Source: Acidobacteriota bacterium (GTDB lineage Bacteria; Acidobacteriota; Aminicenantia; Aminicenantales; Saccharicenantaceae). Taken from it: a stretch of 64,000 bases of DNA. The stretch's first letter is position 1. Each line of letters begins with the position of its first letter. The notes beneath the pieces are model-generated. The model worked only from the letters and a program-made list of their open reading frames with translations. It was not told the origin of the DNA and did no database searches. This document shows, one piece after another, positions 32,287 through 42,297 of this stretch. The DNA is taken from the NCBI GenBank assembly GCA_028749115.1, contig JAQURD010000002.1, positions 53,529 to 117,528 of the forward strand, in the 5' to 3' direction. Both the position numbers and the translations under genes were made by a program.

Positions 32287-34404
32287 ATGCTCAAAACAAT
32301 TAAACAAAGTCAGAAGAATCTTAGATCCGGGATAATTCTGGCTGGCTTGCTGTTTTTCTTACAGCTGGCTTTCCTGCCTTCACTACTCCTTTCTCAAGAC
32401 AGGCTTAAAACTTACCCCAATTATGATCGCTACGAAAAGTTGATGAAAGAAATGCGCGAGGTAGCCAAGCTCGGCTCTGTCCGGGTTACCTGGAAAGATG
32501 GGGGTCAAGCTCTGGAATTTGTCCGGGATGGTCAGCAATGGCGTTATGACCTCAAAACCAGAAAACTGGTTAAAACCGGCGAGGCCAAGGAACAGCCGCC
32601 GATGGGTTTTGGCCGGCGGGCAGGAATGCCTGAACGCGGCCGTCAATTTGCCAGTGCCGAATCACCTGATAAAAAATATAAAGCTGTCTATCACGATCGC
32701 AATCTTTACCTGGTTGATCAGACCACAAAGGAAGAAATAGCTATAACAACGGATGGCTCAGATCAGACGAGAGTTAAGTACGGTACGGCTTCCTGGGTTT
32801 ATGGCGAAGAACTGGATCAGACAACTGCCATGTGGTGGTCACCTGACAGTCAACAAATTGCCTTTTACCGGTTTGACGAAAAGGAAGTGCCCGATTACTA
32901 CCTGCAGCTAGACCAGACCAAGCTTTACAGCAAGATGGACATTGAGCCTTACCCTAAATCCGGCCAGCCCAATCCAGTGGTTGACCTGTTGGTTTATGAC
33001 CTGAGGAACAAAAAGGTAACGAACCTTGATGTCCGTCAGGGACAACCCTTTTCCAATGAAGTCGTCGGTCACTATATCTACGGGATCAACTGGACGAAAG
33101 ATGGCCGAGAGCTTCTTTTCTTCCGGGCAAACCGCCGGCAGAACATAACTGAACTGGCGGCAGCTAATCCGGCCACCGGAGAAACCCGTCTGGTTGTCCG
33201 TGAAGAATGGCCAACTGGCTGGGCAGAGAATTCTCCTTCCATTACCTGGCTCAAAGACGGCCGGCGTTTTATCCTGGTTTCAGAAAGAACTGGCTTCAAA
33301 AATCTTTATCTTTATGATTTGAGCGGAAAACTGCTGGTCACCCTGACCAGCAATCCATTTGAAGTGGTCAACGTTTTAGCCGTGGATGAGAAATCGAGCC
33401 TGGTTTATTATACAGCCAGAAGCGGCGATAATCCGATGAAGATCCAGCTTCACCGCGTGCCGCTTACCGGCAAAAATGACCAGCGGCTAACCGATCCGGC
33501 CTTTAACCATACCATAGATATTTCTCCTGACTGCAAATACTATGTTGACATTGCCCAGACTCATGATACTCCACCGGTGACCAGGCTTTACACGATTGGA
33601 GGTAAATTAGTTGCTGAACTGGCTAAATCTGATCTCAGCCGGTTTGAAGCTCTCGGGTTAAAGAAAACTGAATTATTTACCTTCAAAGCTGCGGATGGGC
33701 AGACAGATTTGTATGGCTTACTTCAATTCCCTTCTAATTTTGATCCCGGTCAGAAATATCCATTGCTGGTCAGTGTCTATGCCGGGCCAGCTACAAATGG
33801 TGCCAGAGAGACATTTGTACCTCCGGCTCCAATTACCGAATTTGGTTTCCTGGTAGCCAGCCTTGATACTCGGGGCGCCGGTGGGCGGGGGAAAAAATTC
33901 CTAGATACTATTTACCAGAAGCTCGGAACATTAGAAATTGATGACCAGGCAGCCGGGGTCAAAGCCCTGAGTGAAAGGCCTTATGTCGATGGCAGCAGAG
34001 TTGGCATTTTTGGAACTTCCTATGGAGGCTATGCTTCCATTATGGCGATTTTGCGCCATCCTGATATCTTTGCTGCTGCCAGTGCTTCTTCTCCAGTTAC
34101 CGGTTGGGAAAATTATGATAATATTTACACCGAGCGGCACATGTGGCTACCAGAGGAAAATAAGGAAGGTTATAAAAATGGCAATGCCCTGACCTACATA
34201 AATAATCTTAAAGGCCGGTTGATGATTTATTATGGCACAGCTGATAATAATGTTCATCCGAATAATACCATGCAGTTAATTCAATCTCTGCAGAAAGCCG
34301 GGAAAAGTTTCGAAGTTCAGGTCGGGCCAGACCTGGGTCATACGAGTATCCGTCAGGACCGGATGATGGAATTTTTTATTGAAAATCTAATTCTTAATAG
34401 ATAA
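32287..34404 (+). CDS. Exported S9 family peptidase, dipeptidyl peptidase IV-like
   Basis: The 705-aa product has a signal peptide (hydrophobic to about residue 36). A DPP-IV N-terminal propeller follows (WVYGEELDQTTAMWWSPDSQ, IAFYRFDE), then an alpha/beta-hydrolase domain. The serine sits in GTSYGGY, the acid in YYGTADNNVHP and the histidine in GHTSIRQ, giving the full triad in family order. It should cut dipeptides, often X-Pro, from peptide N-termini outside the cytoplasm. It stands alone downstream of the divergent amino-acid permease operon. Along with the prolyl oligopeptidase at 50971 it points to protein feeding. Confidence 0.92.
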   Translation: MLKTIKQSQKNLRSGIILAGLLFFLQLAFLPSLLLSQDRLKTYPNYDRYEKLMKEMREVAKLGSVRVTWKDGGQALEFVRDGQQWRYDLKTRKLVKTGEAKEQPPMGFGRRAGMPERGRQFASAESPDKKYKAVYHDRNLYLVDQTTKEEIAITTDGSDQTRVKYGTASWVYGEELDQTTAMWWSPDSQQIAFYRFDEKEVPDYYLQLDQTKLYSKMDIEPYPKSGQPNPVVDLLVYDLRNKKVTNLDVRQGQPFSNEVVGHYIYGINWTKDGRELLFFRANRRQNITELAAANPATGETRLVVREEWPTGWAENSPSITWLKDGRRFILVSERTGFKNLYLYDLSGKLLVTLTSNPFEVVNVLAVDEKSSLVYYTARSGDNPMKIQLHRVPLTGKNDQRLTDPAFNHTIDISPDCKYYVDIAQTHDTPPVTRLYTIGGKLVAELAKSDLSRFEALGLKKTELFTFKAADGQTDLYGLLQFPSNFDPGQKYPLLVSVYAGPATNGARETFVPPAPITEFGFLVASLDTRGAGGRGKKFLDTIYQKLGTLEIDDQAAGVKALSERPYVDGSRVGIFGTSYGGYASIMAILRHPDIFAAASASSPVTGWENYDNIYTERHMWLPEENKEGYKNGNALTYINNLKGRLMIYYGTADNNVHPNNTMQLIQSLQKAGKSFEVQVGPDLGHTSIRQDRMMEFFIENLILNR

Positions 34405-34890
34405 AAGATAGATAAAAGCGGGCCAAAGTAATTACATCGGATATCGGATAATAGTTTAATCTGGGAAGCCAGTGCCAGAGTATCCGTGAAGCTCCGGTAG
34501 CAGAAGTAAAACCAAAGTCCTGGAGGGAGCTATTAGTTCCTTTCTAACACTTACTTTGTCTTCCGTCTCTCCTTCCCAGCTTTTAGCCCGTGGTCGGGAA
34601 GAGATATCCCTCTGGACTGCCTTCAAAAGAGTCGATCTTACCGGCGGGGGATCGGCAGGAATGGTTCCTGACGATCCAGGGCTGGCTAAAACCAGGATTC
34701 TGGCCTTACCCCATATGAAAATCACCCCTTAAATCACCCCCGGTGACCATTGCCTCCTGGGGCTCAGGTTCATAATCTGCTAATAGGAGGCAAAGTCTAT
34801 CCAGACAAAAGTGTAAAACATATTAATCTTCTTGCATTTTGATTAATAATTAGGGTAAAATTAAAAAAATGATGGACCAGGGATAAATGA
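34405..34890. other. Gene-free stretch before the pilin operon
   Basis: One plus-strand frame is open from about 34485 to a TAA at 34731 (it includes SLWTAFKRVDLTGGG and DDPGLAKTRILALP) but has no good start or ribosome site. The opposite strand is also open over part of it. It might be a gene relic. CCTCC at 34753 and AGGAGG at 34786 could pair across about 30 bases. I recognise no RNA family. The pilin promoter is probably near 34850. Confidence 0.3.
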
Positions 34891-35403
34891 ATGAAGGTTA
34901 AAGGGTTTACTTTTATCGAGATTATTGTTGTTCTGGGAATAATGGGGATAATCCTGGCCGCTTCCTATCCAAGTATTCTCAATATGCTGGAGGTAAGAGC
35001 TCTGGACAGTTCAGCCAGGGAACTATTGACCGCACTGGAAGCAGCTCGTTATACAGCCGTCAATGATAAGGTCAACTGCCGGGTTCGCTTTTTCCAGCAA
35101 AATAGCCAGTGGCGATACCTGGTTGAGGTCGAGCAAGCCAGCATCACCGGAGGAGCTTATACCTGGCAGCCCGCCCGCAAGTCTATAACTCAGACTTTGC
35201 CGCCGAAGTTCAATCCTCAAATACAGGTTCAAACTATCGTCTTTTCCCCCTTAGGACTGGTGAGTAATTATAATTTTACCACTCCTCAAAATTTTCAGAT
35301 TATTCTGCAAAGCGACAAGCTGCAGAGATTAGGACAGGATAATCAAAGAATCATTACAATTTATGCTGGCGGCTCTATTGGCTACAAAAAGGCCAGGGCT
35401 TAG
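34891..35403 (+). CDS. GspH/FimT-type pseudopilin
   Basis: This is a prepilin-like protein of 170 aa. The leader is very short (MKVKG) and the cleavage site is KG-FTFIEIIVV with the conserved Glu5. The hydrophobic N-helix then leads to a GspH-like domain (SSARELLTALEAARYTAVND; FSPLGLVSN; IITIYAGGSIGYKK). Pseudopilins prime the type IV pilus or type II secretion fibre. It starts a five- or six-gene operon with further pilins and PilY1, the standard minor-pilin order fimT-pilV-pilW-pilX-pilY1. Confidence 0.88.
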   Translation: MKVKGFTFIEIIVVLGIMGIILAASYPSILNMLEVRALDSSARELLTALEAARYTAVNDKVNCRVRFFQQNSQWRYLVEVEQASITGGAYTWQPARKSITQTLPPKFNPQIQVQTIVFSPLGLVSNYNFTTPQNFQIILQSDKLQRLGQDNQRIITIYAGGSIGYKKARA

Positions 35404-35416
35404 AGGAGCAATCATC

Positions 35417-35938
35417 ATGAGGCAAATGTGTCTAACCTGGTTATCAGACAAAAAGAGCTGGCCGGAGAAAAAGCCTATATTCATTAACCGCCGGAATAGT
35501 AAAAATCTTAAAGGCTTCACTTTGATCGAAGTCATCGTCAGCCTGGCTCTGGTTACCGTGGTTTTTGTCAGCTTAGCCCAGCTTTTTACCATCAGCATTA
35601 TGCAGAATGTCAGGTCGAACGAAATCAGTAATGCTATATTTTTAGCCCAGCAGCAGATTGATTTTCTGAGAACATTAACCTCAGATGAGCTAAATAATTT
35701 TCCAGGTGAGATTACTGGAGCCAGTGATGATGAAAAAATAGATATTAACAGCGACGGGACAATAGATTTCAGAAGGCTTACCAGGGTTCAACCATTGGCT
35801 ACCATGGCTAATGCCGGTTTCGATGTTCTCATTATGGTTTTTCCTCCAGCTTATCAGGATACAACCGCCGAGAGTTTGGTAGCTAATCCAGAAAATTATA
35901 AGGTCCGGGCCTACATTCATACGATTATTACACGTTAA
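35417..35938 (+). CDS. pilV: PilV-like minor pilin
   Basis: From ATG 35417 (GAGGAG upstream) the product is 173 aa. It has an unusually long leader of about 30 residues, then the prepilin site KG-FTLIEVIVSLALVTV. The rest (IFLAQQQIDFLRTL, then a short beta domain) fits the PilV family. Its leader is longer than the usual 6-25 residues, so it may be handled differently by the prepilin peptidase. It starts 13 bp after the fimT-like gene. Confidence 0.8.
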   Translation: MRQMCLTWLSDKKSWPEKKPIFINRRNSKNLKGFTLIEVIVSLALVTVVFVSLAQLFTISIMQNVRSNEISNAIFLAQQQIDFLRTLTSDELNNFPGEITGASDDEKIDINSDGTIDFRRLTRVQPLATMANAGFDVLIMVFPPAYQDTTAESLVANPENYKVRAYIHTIITR

Positions 35939-35973
35939 GAAGGCTAAACTGATGCCTGAATAACAGGTGAAAA

Positions 35974-37152
35974 ATGAAAAACGGAAAACAAAAAGAAAAA
36001 ATAAGCACAAAAGATAACAATGAGCGCTGGAGTTTAAGAACTTCAGTCTCAAACCGGTCTGATCACCAGACTTCAGCGGGTTTTTCTCTGGTTGAACTTA
36101 TAGTCTCTTCAGCTATCATGCTGGTAGTTATCATTGGCGCTTTAGCCCTTTATTCCAGAAGTAACCAGATTTCTGTCGATCAGGAGCAATATGCCGAGCT
36201 TCAGCATGATGTCCGCTCAGCCATGTATTTGATCACCAGAGATGTGCGGATGGCCGGAGCAGGCCTACCAGTCGAATTTGCTTATTATGCCTTTCAGGGT
36301 TTCAATAATGAGGATCAGGAAGCAGAGGTCACGCCTGACCGCCTGATTGTTTTTGGCAATATGGACAACTCATTAAGCCTTAAGATCCACCAATATCAGG
36401 GCAGTTCGGCTACCGTGTCTGTCTATGATGGAAGTTTTGAGCAGTATCCTTACAGTGAAGAATATTATCAAAATAGAGTTGTTTTAATCTTGCCCAACCC
36501 GGCCTCTGACTGCCGGCAAGGTGTAGTCAGGCAAATAACTCATATTACCTGGAGTACCGGAGGCACCAATGAAGCATTTAATATGTCGCCAGGTCTGGCT
36601 CCGGGCATAAATCCTCCAGGTGGTCTAACAGCCGATACTGACTGTGACCCGAATGACTACGATAATGGGTTGATTATATCTCCCAACAATAAAGAAATCT
36701 GGCTGGATGTTACTGGCAGCTACGGGCTTACTCATTTTCCAGGTCTGACGGCAGGCGAGAAAGGCTATGTGGGCGAACCAGGTATTCTCTATGAAACAAT
36801 TGATGGCTTGCATCTCCCTCTGGCTCAGAATATAGAGAATCTACAATTTGAATATAATGGAGATCTTGACGACGATGGCCACTTAGACGGTTTTAAGCCC
36901 TGGGATGATACCTGGACTGCAGACCAGATTGCCCTTATTCGCCAGATAAGGATTATCATTGTTGGCCGGACACCCAATAGATTCACCTCCGTTTCAGGCA
37001 AAGTGCCAGCCAATGTTCACAATTACCGCCGGCCAGCAGTTTCTGATTCAACGGGTAGCACAACCGACGATTATCACCGCCGGTTTGTCCTGGAAACAAC
37101 GGCTAACGTCAGAAATTTAAGCTTAAATATCTACAATCTGGGAGAGAGATGA
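35974..37152 (+). CDS. pilW: PilW-like minor pilin
   Basis: The 392-aa product has a long leader (about 36 residues), the site AG-FSLVELIVSSAIML, then QHDVRSAMYLITRDVRMAGAG, a PilW hallmark. The long beta-rich C-terminal part includes an acidic DGDLDDDGHLDG-like stretch that may bind calcium. Its last codons overlap the next gene by four bases (ATGA), so translation is coupled. In pilus systems PilW joins PilV, PilX and PilY1 in the tip complex. Confidence 0.85.
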   Translation: MKNGKQKEKISTKDNNERWSLRTSVSNRSDHQTSAGFSLVELIVSSAIMLVVIIGALALYSRSNQISVDQEQYAELQHDVRSAMYLITRDVRMAGAGLPVEFAYYAFQGFNNEDQEAEVTPDRLIVFGNMDNSLSLKIHQYQGSSATVSVYDGSFEQYPYSEEYYQNRVVLILPNPASDCRQGVVRQITHITWSTGGTNEAFNMSPGLAPGINPPGGLTADTDCDPNDYDNGLIISPNNKEIWLDVTGSYGLTHFPGLTAGEKGYVGEPGILYETIDGLHLPLAQNIENLQFEYNGDLDDDGHLDGFKPWDDTWTADQIALIRQIRIIIVGRTPNRFTSVSGKVPANVHNYRRPAVSDSTGSTTDDYHRRFVLETTANVRNLSLNIYNLGER

Positions 37153-37838
37153 GCCAGCAGCAACAAAACAAAAGAGCCAGGAACAAAAAATCCTGGAAGG
37201 ATTTAGCCCCGGCTGACAGGCAGATTTACAGCCAGGTTTACCACAGGCCTTCAGGTTCAGGCATGATCGTAGTTATTCTGGTGCTGGCCTTTATGCTGAC
37301 CGTTGGCCTGGCTGTTCTCACTGTAACCAGCTCAGGCCCTAAAGTCTCAGCCAGTATGCGCTATCAGGAAGAAGCATTTAATGCCGCTGAAGCTGGTTTT
37401 GATGCTGCCAGGATATTTATAAGCAATGAAGGATGGACAGATTTTGGAGATCATTATCTTAAAGGCCTCACTGAACACGGCATAGATGTTCCCCTTATCG
37501 GTGGGGATCTAAACACACCCAATCCAGGTTACTTCCGCCGTCTGACTGATGAGCAAATCCTGACCCTCATAGATGCTAACCACGACGGTGTCCCGGATAG
37601 TGTTCCCCAGGATCAATTAATCTTCTTTGAGGAGCCTTTTGTCTATAACCAGAGTGGAAACCTGAACCAACGCTATCGATATACAGTTTTTATCATCGAC
37701 GATGAGGCTGGTTTCGAGGCTGCTTCTAACCCGGCTGATACTCTTATGGTCTGCATAGGTGTGGTCAGATCAGGCCCCAATGTGACCGACAGAATCCTGG
37801 GTACCTGCCGCCTGGAAATAGAGATAGAAATGCCATGA
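37149..37838 (+). CDS. pilX: PilX-like minor pilin assembly protein
   Basis: The 229-aa product has an N-terminal extension, then GSGMIVVILVLAFMLTVGLAV and RYQEEAFNAAEAGFDAARI. This is the PilX N-domain pattern (hydrophobic helix followed by A-x-x-AAEAG). Like other PilX proteins it lacks a classic FTLIE site. It contains DANHDGVPDS, a possible calcium loop. Its start overlaps the pilW stop. Confidence 0.8.
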   Translation: MSQQQQNKRARNKKSWKDLAPADRQIYSQVYHRPSGSGMIVVILVLAFMLTVGLAVLTVTSSGPKVSASMRYQEEAFNAAEAGFDAARIFISNEGWTDFGDHYLKGLTEHGIDVPLIGGDLNTPNPGYFRRLTDEQILTLIDANHDGVPDSVPQDQLIFFEEPFVYNQSGNLNQRYRYTVFIIDDEAGFEAASNPADTLMVCIGVVRSGPNVTDRILGTCRLEIEIEMP

Positions 37839-37860
37839 GGATGAACAAATCAATCAGGAC

Positions 37861-38229
37861 ATGATGATTATGTCAGTTTGTCTGGGAAATGAACGGGAAA
37901 ATAAAATGATAAAAGAGCCAGCAGAAAATTTAACCAGTACTTTGAATGGTGCTGGCCATCAAGCTACTGATTACTCGCCTCTACCCATCCAGGCCAGAAA
38001 GACAGCACCCCAGGACAACTGGTCGTTAGCGGGCTATAGATGTCGTCAGGCTCTGGAATCAAAACTTTGCTACTCTAGGCTTCCTGGCTATCGGCAGAGC
38101 CCAGGCCATGGAGAACAAGACCGGTTGCTTCCCGGCCTGAATCAACTAGTTATTAAGCAACGACCCGGGTATGATTCAGAGTTAGGGCCGGTCTCAATTT
38201 CGGTCATAATTAAGACAGGGGGAAGATGA
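37861..38229 (+). CDS. Hypothetical protein between pilX and pilY1
   Basis: This is an open frame of up to 122 aa that fills the 387-bp gap and ends by overlapping the pilY1 start by four bases (ATGA), the same coupling as pilW-pilX. Several starts are possible (37861, 37873, 37909), none with a strong ribosome site. The protein is polar with no signal peptide, membrane helix or known motif. It could be a small operon-specific gene or merely an open leader region. I keep it at low confidence. Confidence 0.35.
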   Translation: MMIMSVCLGNERENKMIKEPAENLTSTLNGAGHQATDYSPLPIQARKTAPQDNWSLAGYRCRQALESKLCYSRLPGYRQSPGHGEQDRLLPGLNQLVIKQRPGYDSELGPVSISVIIKTGGR

Positions 38230-41200
38230 TGAAAAAAAATATCTTGTTTGTACTCGCGGGCGGAATCATTGCCATCGTCGCCGGCGTTATCATTATTGAT
38301 AGAGCCAGGGCTCAAGCTGGCGGCTGCGATACCCAGAGCGCCCAGGTCATCGGCTATACTAACGGGAATAACCCGGTAACTGTTGAACCCGGTAATATGC
38401 AGGGAGTGGATATAGACCAGGAGAGCGGAGACTTCGCTCTACGTCTGCGGGAAAAGGGGGCAAATTTTGTGTCAGGTTCTGGTTATAATGTTACAAGTAA
38501 CTACCGGATGACAGGTGCCGCCGCTGATTTCAACGGTGACGGCTATGTTGACCTGGTGGAAGGTGGCCGCGGATGCGACAATACCGCACCCAGCACTGAT
38601 AGCAATATCTCTATCTTTATCTCAAGAGGTAAAGATCCAAATAATCCGCAACGCTTCAAGTTTGATAGTCCTTATTATCTTCTCTATGCTGGATCAACTT
38701 TAAATAAAACTTATGAAATTATAGCTTGTGGAGCCGGCGATTATGATAAAGATGGCGATGCCGACATCGCTGTCCTGTCCTGGCAGGGGCGTCTGTTTAT
38801 CTTTAAAAACCTCTATATTGAAAATGGCCTTGAACCAGGCGGCACACCAGTCTTCAATACTAGCAGTCCTGTTTATTTAGGAGACCTGATCAATGACGGC
38901 TACGGTGAGTTTGGCAGCTCAGAGAGCCACTTTCGGTGGGAAAGCAACATTGAATCGGTTGATATTGACGGCGACGGAGATCTTGACCTGGTCGTGGGTG
39001 TCCCGACCCGTTGGGCCTCCAGCCGCTGGGGAGAGGTAGTGATCTTCATTAACAACGGTGCCGGTGTCTTCTCCCGGCAATCGACCAGTATCAACCCTTA
39101 TCCTAACAACTCAAATTATATCTATGGGGTCTGCGGTGTGGCCGCCGCTGATTTTGATAGCGACGGCGATATTGATTTCTATGTCGGGTCAGCTAATTCC
39201 CGGGATATATATTTCTACCGCAACGAGGGGGGCGTTAGTTTCAAACAAATTTCCTCTAAAACAATAACTATCGATAAATATAAGGGAACCACCACCATGC
39301 TCAGGGCAGGTGACCTGGATGGATATAACGGTCCGGACATTGTTCTGGCTACAGATGGCCATAATATCAATACACCTGGGGGCTATGTCTTCTGGTTTTC
39401 AAATAATGGCGCAGGTGTGATGACTCAAAACAAAGTACCTACTAATGGCGCTCAGGTATCATCTTCGGGTGATCTCGACTCTGGTGCCGTCGGTGATTTT
39501 GATAAGGATGGTGATGTTGACTTCTTCGTGGCTGATGGTAATGACTCTCAGAACTGTTACTTTTTCATGAATGAAACCTTCCCCCTCTATGTGGACCAGG
39601 GAAGCGTTTATTCTATCAACCTTCTCCCCTGTTCCTTCATTACTTCTGATAATGCCATTGTGTCTGTCACGATGAGTGTTATGCACAACGTCCCATCTGG
39701 AACTACTATTACCTATTACCTTTCCAATTCCAACGATGATAATGGCAATCCTCTCTGGGAGGGTCCGGTCACACCAGGAGTAGAGTTCTGGTTTAAGGCC
39801 CCGGGCTGGTTCCTGCGCTGGAAAGCTGCTCTGACCTCATCTGACGAAAAAAAGACACCTCGCATCAGTTATATCAGCCTCAATTATAAATATATAGGCA
39901 AACGGGAATACTCCAGAACATCACATGCCTTCGCCTATGCTGAAGTAAACAGCAGTCATCAGGGACCGGAAGAGGTTTTATTTTCTGCTTCTTTTGAATT
40001 TCCCTCCTGGCGTGGACATTTACGCTCCTGGGATCTCACTGATATGACACTTCAGTCCACTAAAGGCTCGACCATTCAGGAAATCAAGGAGGCCGGAGCT
40101 TCAAATGTCGTTGATGCCGGCGAAGTTCTAACGGCCAGATCCTGGAGCAGCCGTCAGGTCTATACAGCTGAGGCCGATGTGAATGGCATTATGAATCAGC
40201 GGCTGAATTTTAACACTTCCAGTGTCAGCAGTCTCGAGCCTTATCTCGGGCTGGGTATTGATAGCCCGGAATCTGTCCCGCTCATAGAGTTTGTCCTTGG
40301 CAGGAATCATGTCTGGAAATTAGGAGATATTAACCATTCCTCTCCTCAGGTGCTTGAACCACCGAAAGGCAACCCTGCCCTGATGGGAGCTGGCTATGAC
40401 GGCTTCAAGGCTGAGAAGGCTGAGCGTGCTCGCCGGCTTCTGGTTGGGGCTAATGATGGCATGTTCCACTGCTTTGATCCAGAAACTCTAACCGAGCAAT
40501 GGGCTTTCATCCCTAACAACCTTCTTTATAAACTTAAAAAGATGCGGGTCAGGGATGCTCAGTGCGGTGAATACCTTGTTCACCATTCCTTCGTTGACGG
40601 CACAGCCACTATCGCTGATGTTTACTTTAATTCTTCCTGGCACACCATAGCTGTTTGCGGGCAGGGACCTGGTTGGGGCAAGGATTACGGCTGGTATTAC
40701 TTCTGCCTTGATGTGACAGATCCAGATGATCCTTTGCCCCTCTGGGAATTTAATGATCCTGATTCAACCGGTGAAACCTGGTCTGTTCCGGCAGTTGGCA
40801 AGCTGCCATCAGATGGTCGCTGGGTAGCCTTTTTCGGTTCTGGTTATGATACAGACGGTGACCCGGATGTAGTCCTGGGCAACCATTTTTACTGCCTGGA
40901 TATTGCTAATGGTCAGGTCCTATTTAACAAATTGATTAAGGACTCCCCAGAGCCAACAAGTCCTTATGGCATTCAGAATACTATTCCCGGCAGCCCGGCT
41001 CTGGCAGATACGAATAATGACGGTGCTGTGGATGCTGTTTATTTTGGCGATCTGCTGGGCCGGATATGGAAAATCGTGACGACTGCTGCGCCAAACACCT
41101 GGAATCCGGCTGCTATTTATAAAGACCCCTATAAACATCCGATTATCACCAGGCCGGCGGTGGAGATCAACCGGTCTGATAACTCAGTTTACCTCTACTT

Positions 41201-41768
41201 CGGAACTGGCGGAGACGAGAGTGCCCCGGCTGATGCCTATTATTCTTTCATCGCCCTGAACGACAAAGGCAGCTCTCCAGCTGTTACCTGGTTTATTGGG
41301 ACTGCTGCCTTAGCTCAGGCACTTGGTATTGATGCCAGCCTCGGCAAGGAAACTTTTTCCCTCGGCGAGAAGGTCTGGGCCGACCCTATTATTTCGGATG
41401 GAGTCATCTATATTGCTACTATCAACGGCTCCATTGAGAATATCAATCCCTGCCTGACACTGGGAGGGGCAGGCCATCTTTATGCTCGTTATACCACCGG
41501 AGTCAGGGCTGGCACTTCAGCCCTGACCAATGCCAGCGGTCAGACGATAGCCTCCTTAGCCACTCTGCAGAAGGCCCGTTCGGCAGTCACCATTGGAGCT
41601 ACCAGACAGGTTGGAAATGAGACTAAACGCCAGGTCTTTATTCAGAGCTATACACAGCCAGGCCTGGGTGGACCTGAACCACCAAGTGAAGTTCTGTCTC
41701 AGCCAGTTCCTATCGGGAACAAACTCCGTGTCAAATCCTGGCGCGAGGTTTATCAGGTCATGCGGTAA
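38226..41768 (+). CDS. pilY1: PilY1-like pilus tip protein with N-terminal FG-GAP/VCBS-type repeats
   Basis: The 1180-aa product has a signal sequence (to about residue 31). At least five segments of the form DFNGDGYVDL, DYDKDGDADI, DIDGDGDLDL, DFDSDGDIDF and DFDKDGDVDF lie between about residues 97 and 435, the calcium loops of an integrin-like propeller. From about residue 738 it is PilY1/PilC-type: LVGANDGMFHCFDPETL, VGKLPSDGRWVAFFGSGY, and the calcium loop DTNNDGAVDAVYFGDL followed by GRIWK. PilY1 sits at the pilus tip and controls adhesion and retraction. Known PilY1 proteins often carry a VWA domain at the N-terminus; here a second propeller takes its place. AGGGGGAAG precedes the start. 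Confidence 0.88.
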   Translation: MMKKNILFVLAGGIIAIVAGVIIIDRARAQAGGCDTQSAQVIGYTNGNNPVTVEPGNMQGVDIDQESGDFALRLREKGANFVSGSGYNVTSNYRMTGAAADFNGDGYVDLVEGGRGCDNTAPSTDSNISIFISRGKDPNNPQRFKFDSPYYLLYAGSTLNKTYEIIACGAGDYDKDGDADIAVLSWQGRLFIFKNLYIENGLEPGGTPVFNTSSPVYLGDLINDGYGEFGSSESHFRWESNIESVDIDGDGDLDLVVGVPTRWASSRWGEVVIFINNGAGVFSRQSTSINPYPNNSNYIYGVCGVAAADFDSDGDIDFYVGSANSRDIYFYRNEGGVSFKQISSKTITIDKYKGTTTMLRAGDLDGYNGPDIVLATDGHNINTPGGYVFWFSNNGAGVMTQNKVPTNGAQVSSSGDLDSGAVGDFDKDGDVDFFVADGNDSQNCYFFMNETFPLYVDQGSVYSINLLPCSFITSDNAIVSVTMSVMHNVPSGTTITYYLSNSNDDNGNPLWEGPVTPGVEFWFKAPGWFLRWKAALTSSDEKKTPRISYISLNYKYIGKREYSRTSHAFAYAEVNSSHQGPEEVLFSASFEFPSWRGHLRSWDLTDMTLQSTKGSTIQEIKEAGASNVVDAGEVLTARSWSSRQVYTAEADVNGIMNQRLNFNTSSVSSLEPYLGLGIDSPESVPLIEFVLGRNHVWKLGDINHSSPQVLEPPKGNPALMGAGYDGFKAEKAERARRLLVGANDGMFHCFDPETLTEQWAFIPNNLLYKLKKMRVRDAQCGEYLVHHSFVDGTATIADVYFNSSWHTIAVCGQGPGWGKDYGWYYFCLDVTDPDDPLPLWEFNDPDSTGETWSVPAVGKLPSDGRWVAFFGSGYDTDGDPDVVLGNHFYCLDIANGQVLFNKLIKDSPEPTSPYGIQNTIPGSPALADTNNDGAVDAVYFGDLLGRIWKIVTTAAPNTWNPAAIYKDPYKHPIITRPAVEINRSDNSVYLYFGTGGDESAPADAYYSFIALNDKGSSPAVTWFIGTAALAQALGIDASLGKETFSLGEKVWADPIISDGVIYIATINGSIENINPCLTLGGAGHLYARYTTGVRAGTSALTNASGQTIASLATLQKARSAVTIGATRQVGNETKRQVFIQSYTQPGLGGPEPPSEVLSQPVPIGNKLRVKSWREVYQVMR

Positions 41769-42297
41769 GAAACGTAGCTATCGTTTTTTATCGCCTTGTC
41801 TGGCAGTCCTTGATGGAAGGTGACAGCTTCATCCCCGGGCTTGTGACATGAACATTATAGTTCAAAGGTAGATAACCGGTTATCATGGCTTCCGATAGCC
41901 CGGCTTGAGCCAGAAAAAGAAAAGCCCGGTTTCATGGCGCTATTGAACTAACTCACTCTCTCAGTCTGCAGAAACAGAGTTAGAGCCATCTGTAAAAGCT
42001 ATCAACTCTTTTTGCCTGTTATGTTAAAGAATGAGGGACATAATTTTTTCTAAATCAAAAATTATGTGCATGTTTAGACGTTAACTTAAGATGAGCATTG
42101 AATCCTGTTTTTGACAATAGTCCCTATGTCAGCAGAGCTTTCATTTTCATAGATTTTTTTAGGAGGAGCTACTAGGCTGACAGGCTATTCTCTTCTGGCC
42201 AAAACAGAAACAACCTGATAAAATAATTTACCTGACTCAGGATTAAGCCTGAAAAGGCAAAAGAGAAAATATAATAAAATAAGGACAAATATTACTG
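41769..42297. other. Gene-free stretch after pilY1
   Basis: Directly after the stop AAACG and CGTTTTTT can form a short 5-bp hairpin with a T-run (41775-41794), a weak terminator candidate. The rest has no convincing coding frame, tRNA or repeat. Confidence 0.35.

Noticed and set aside
34456-34725. Minus-strand 89-codon frame before the pilin operon
   Set aside because: No ribosome site or known motif; the opposite strand is equally open.
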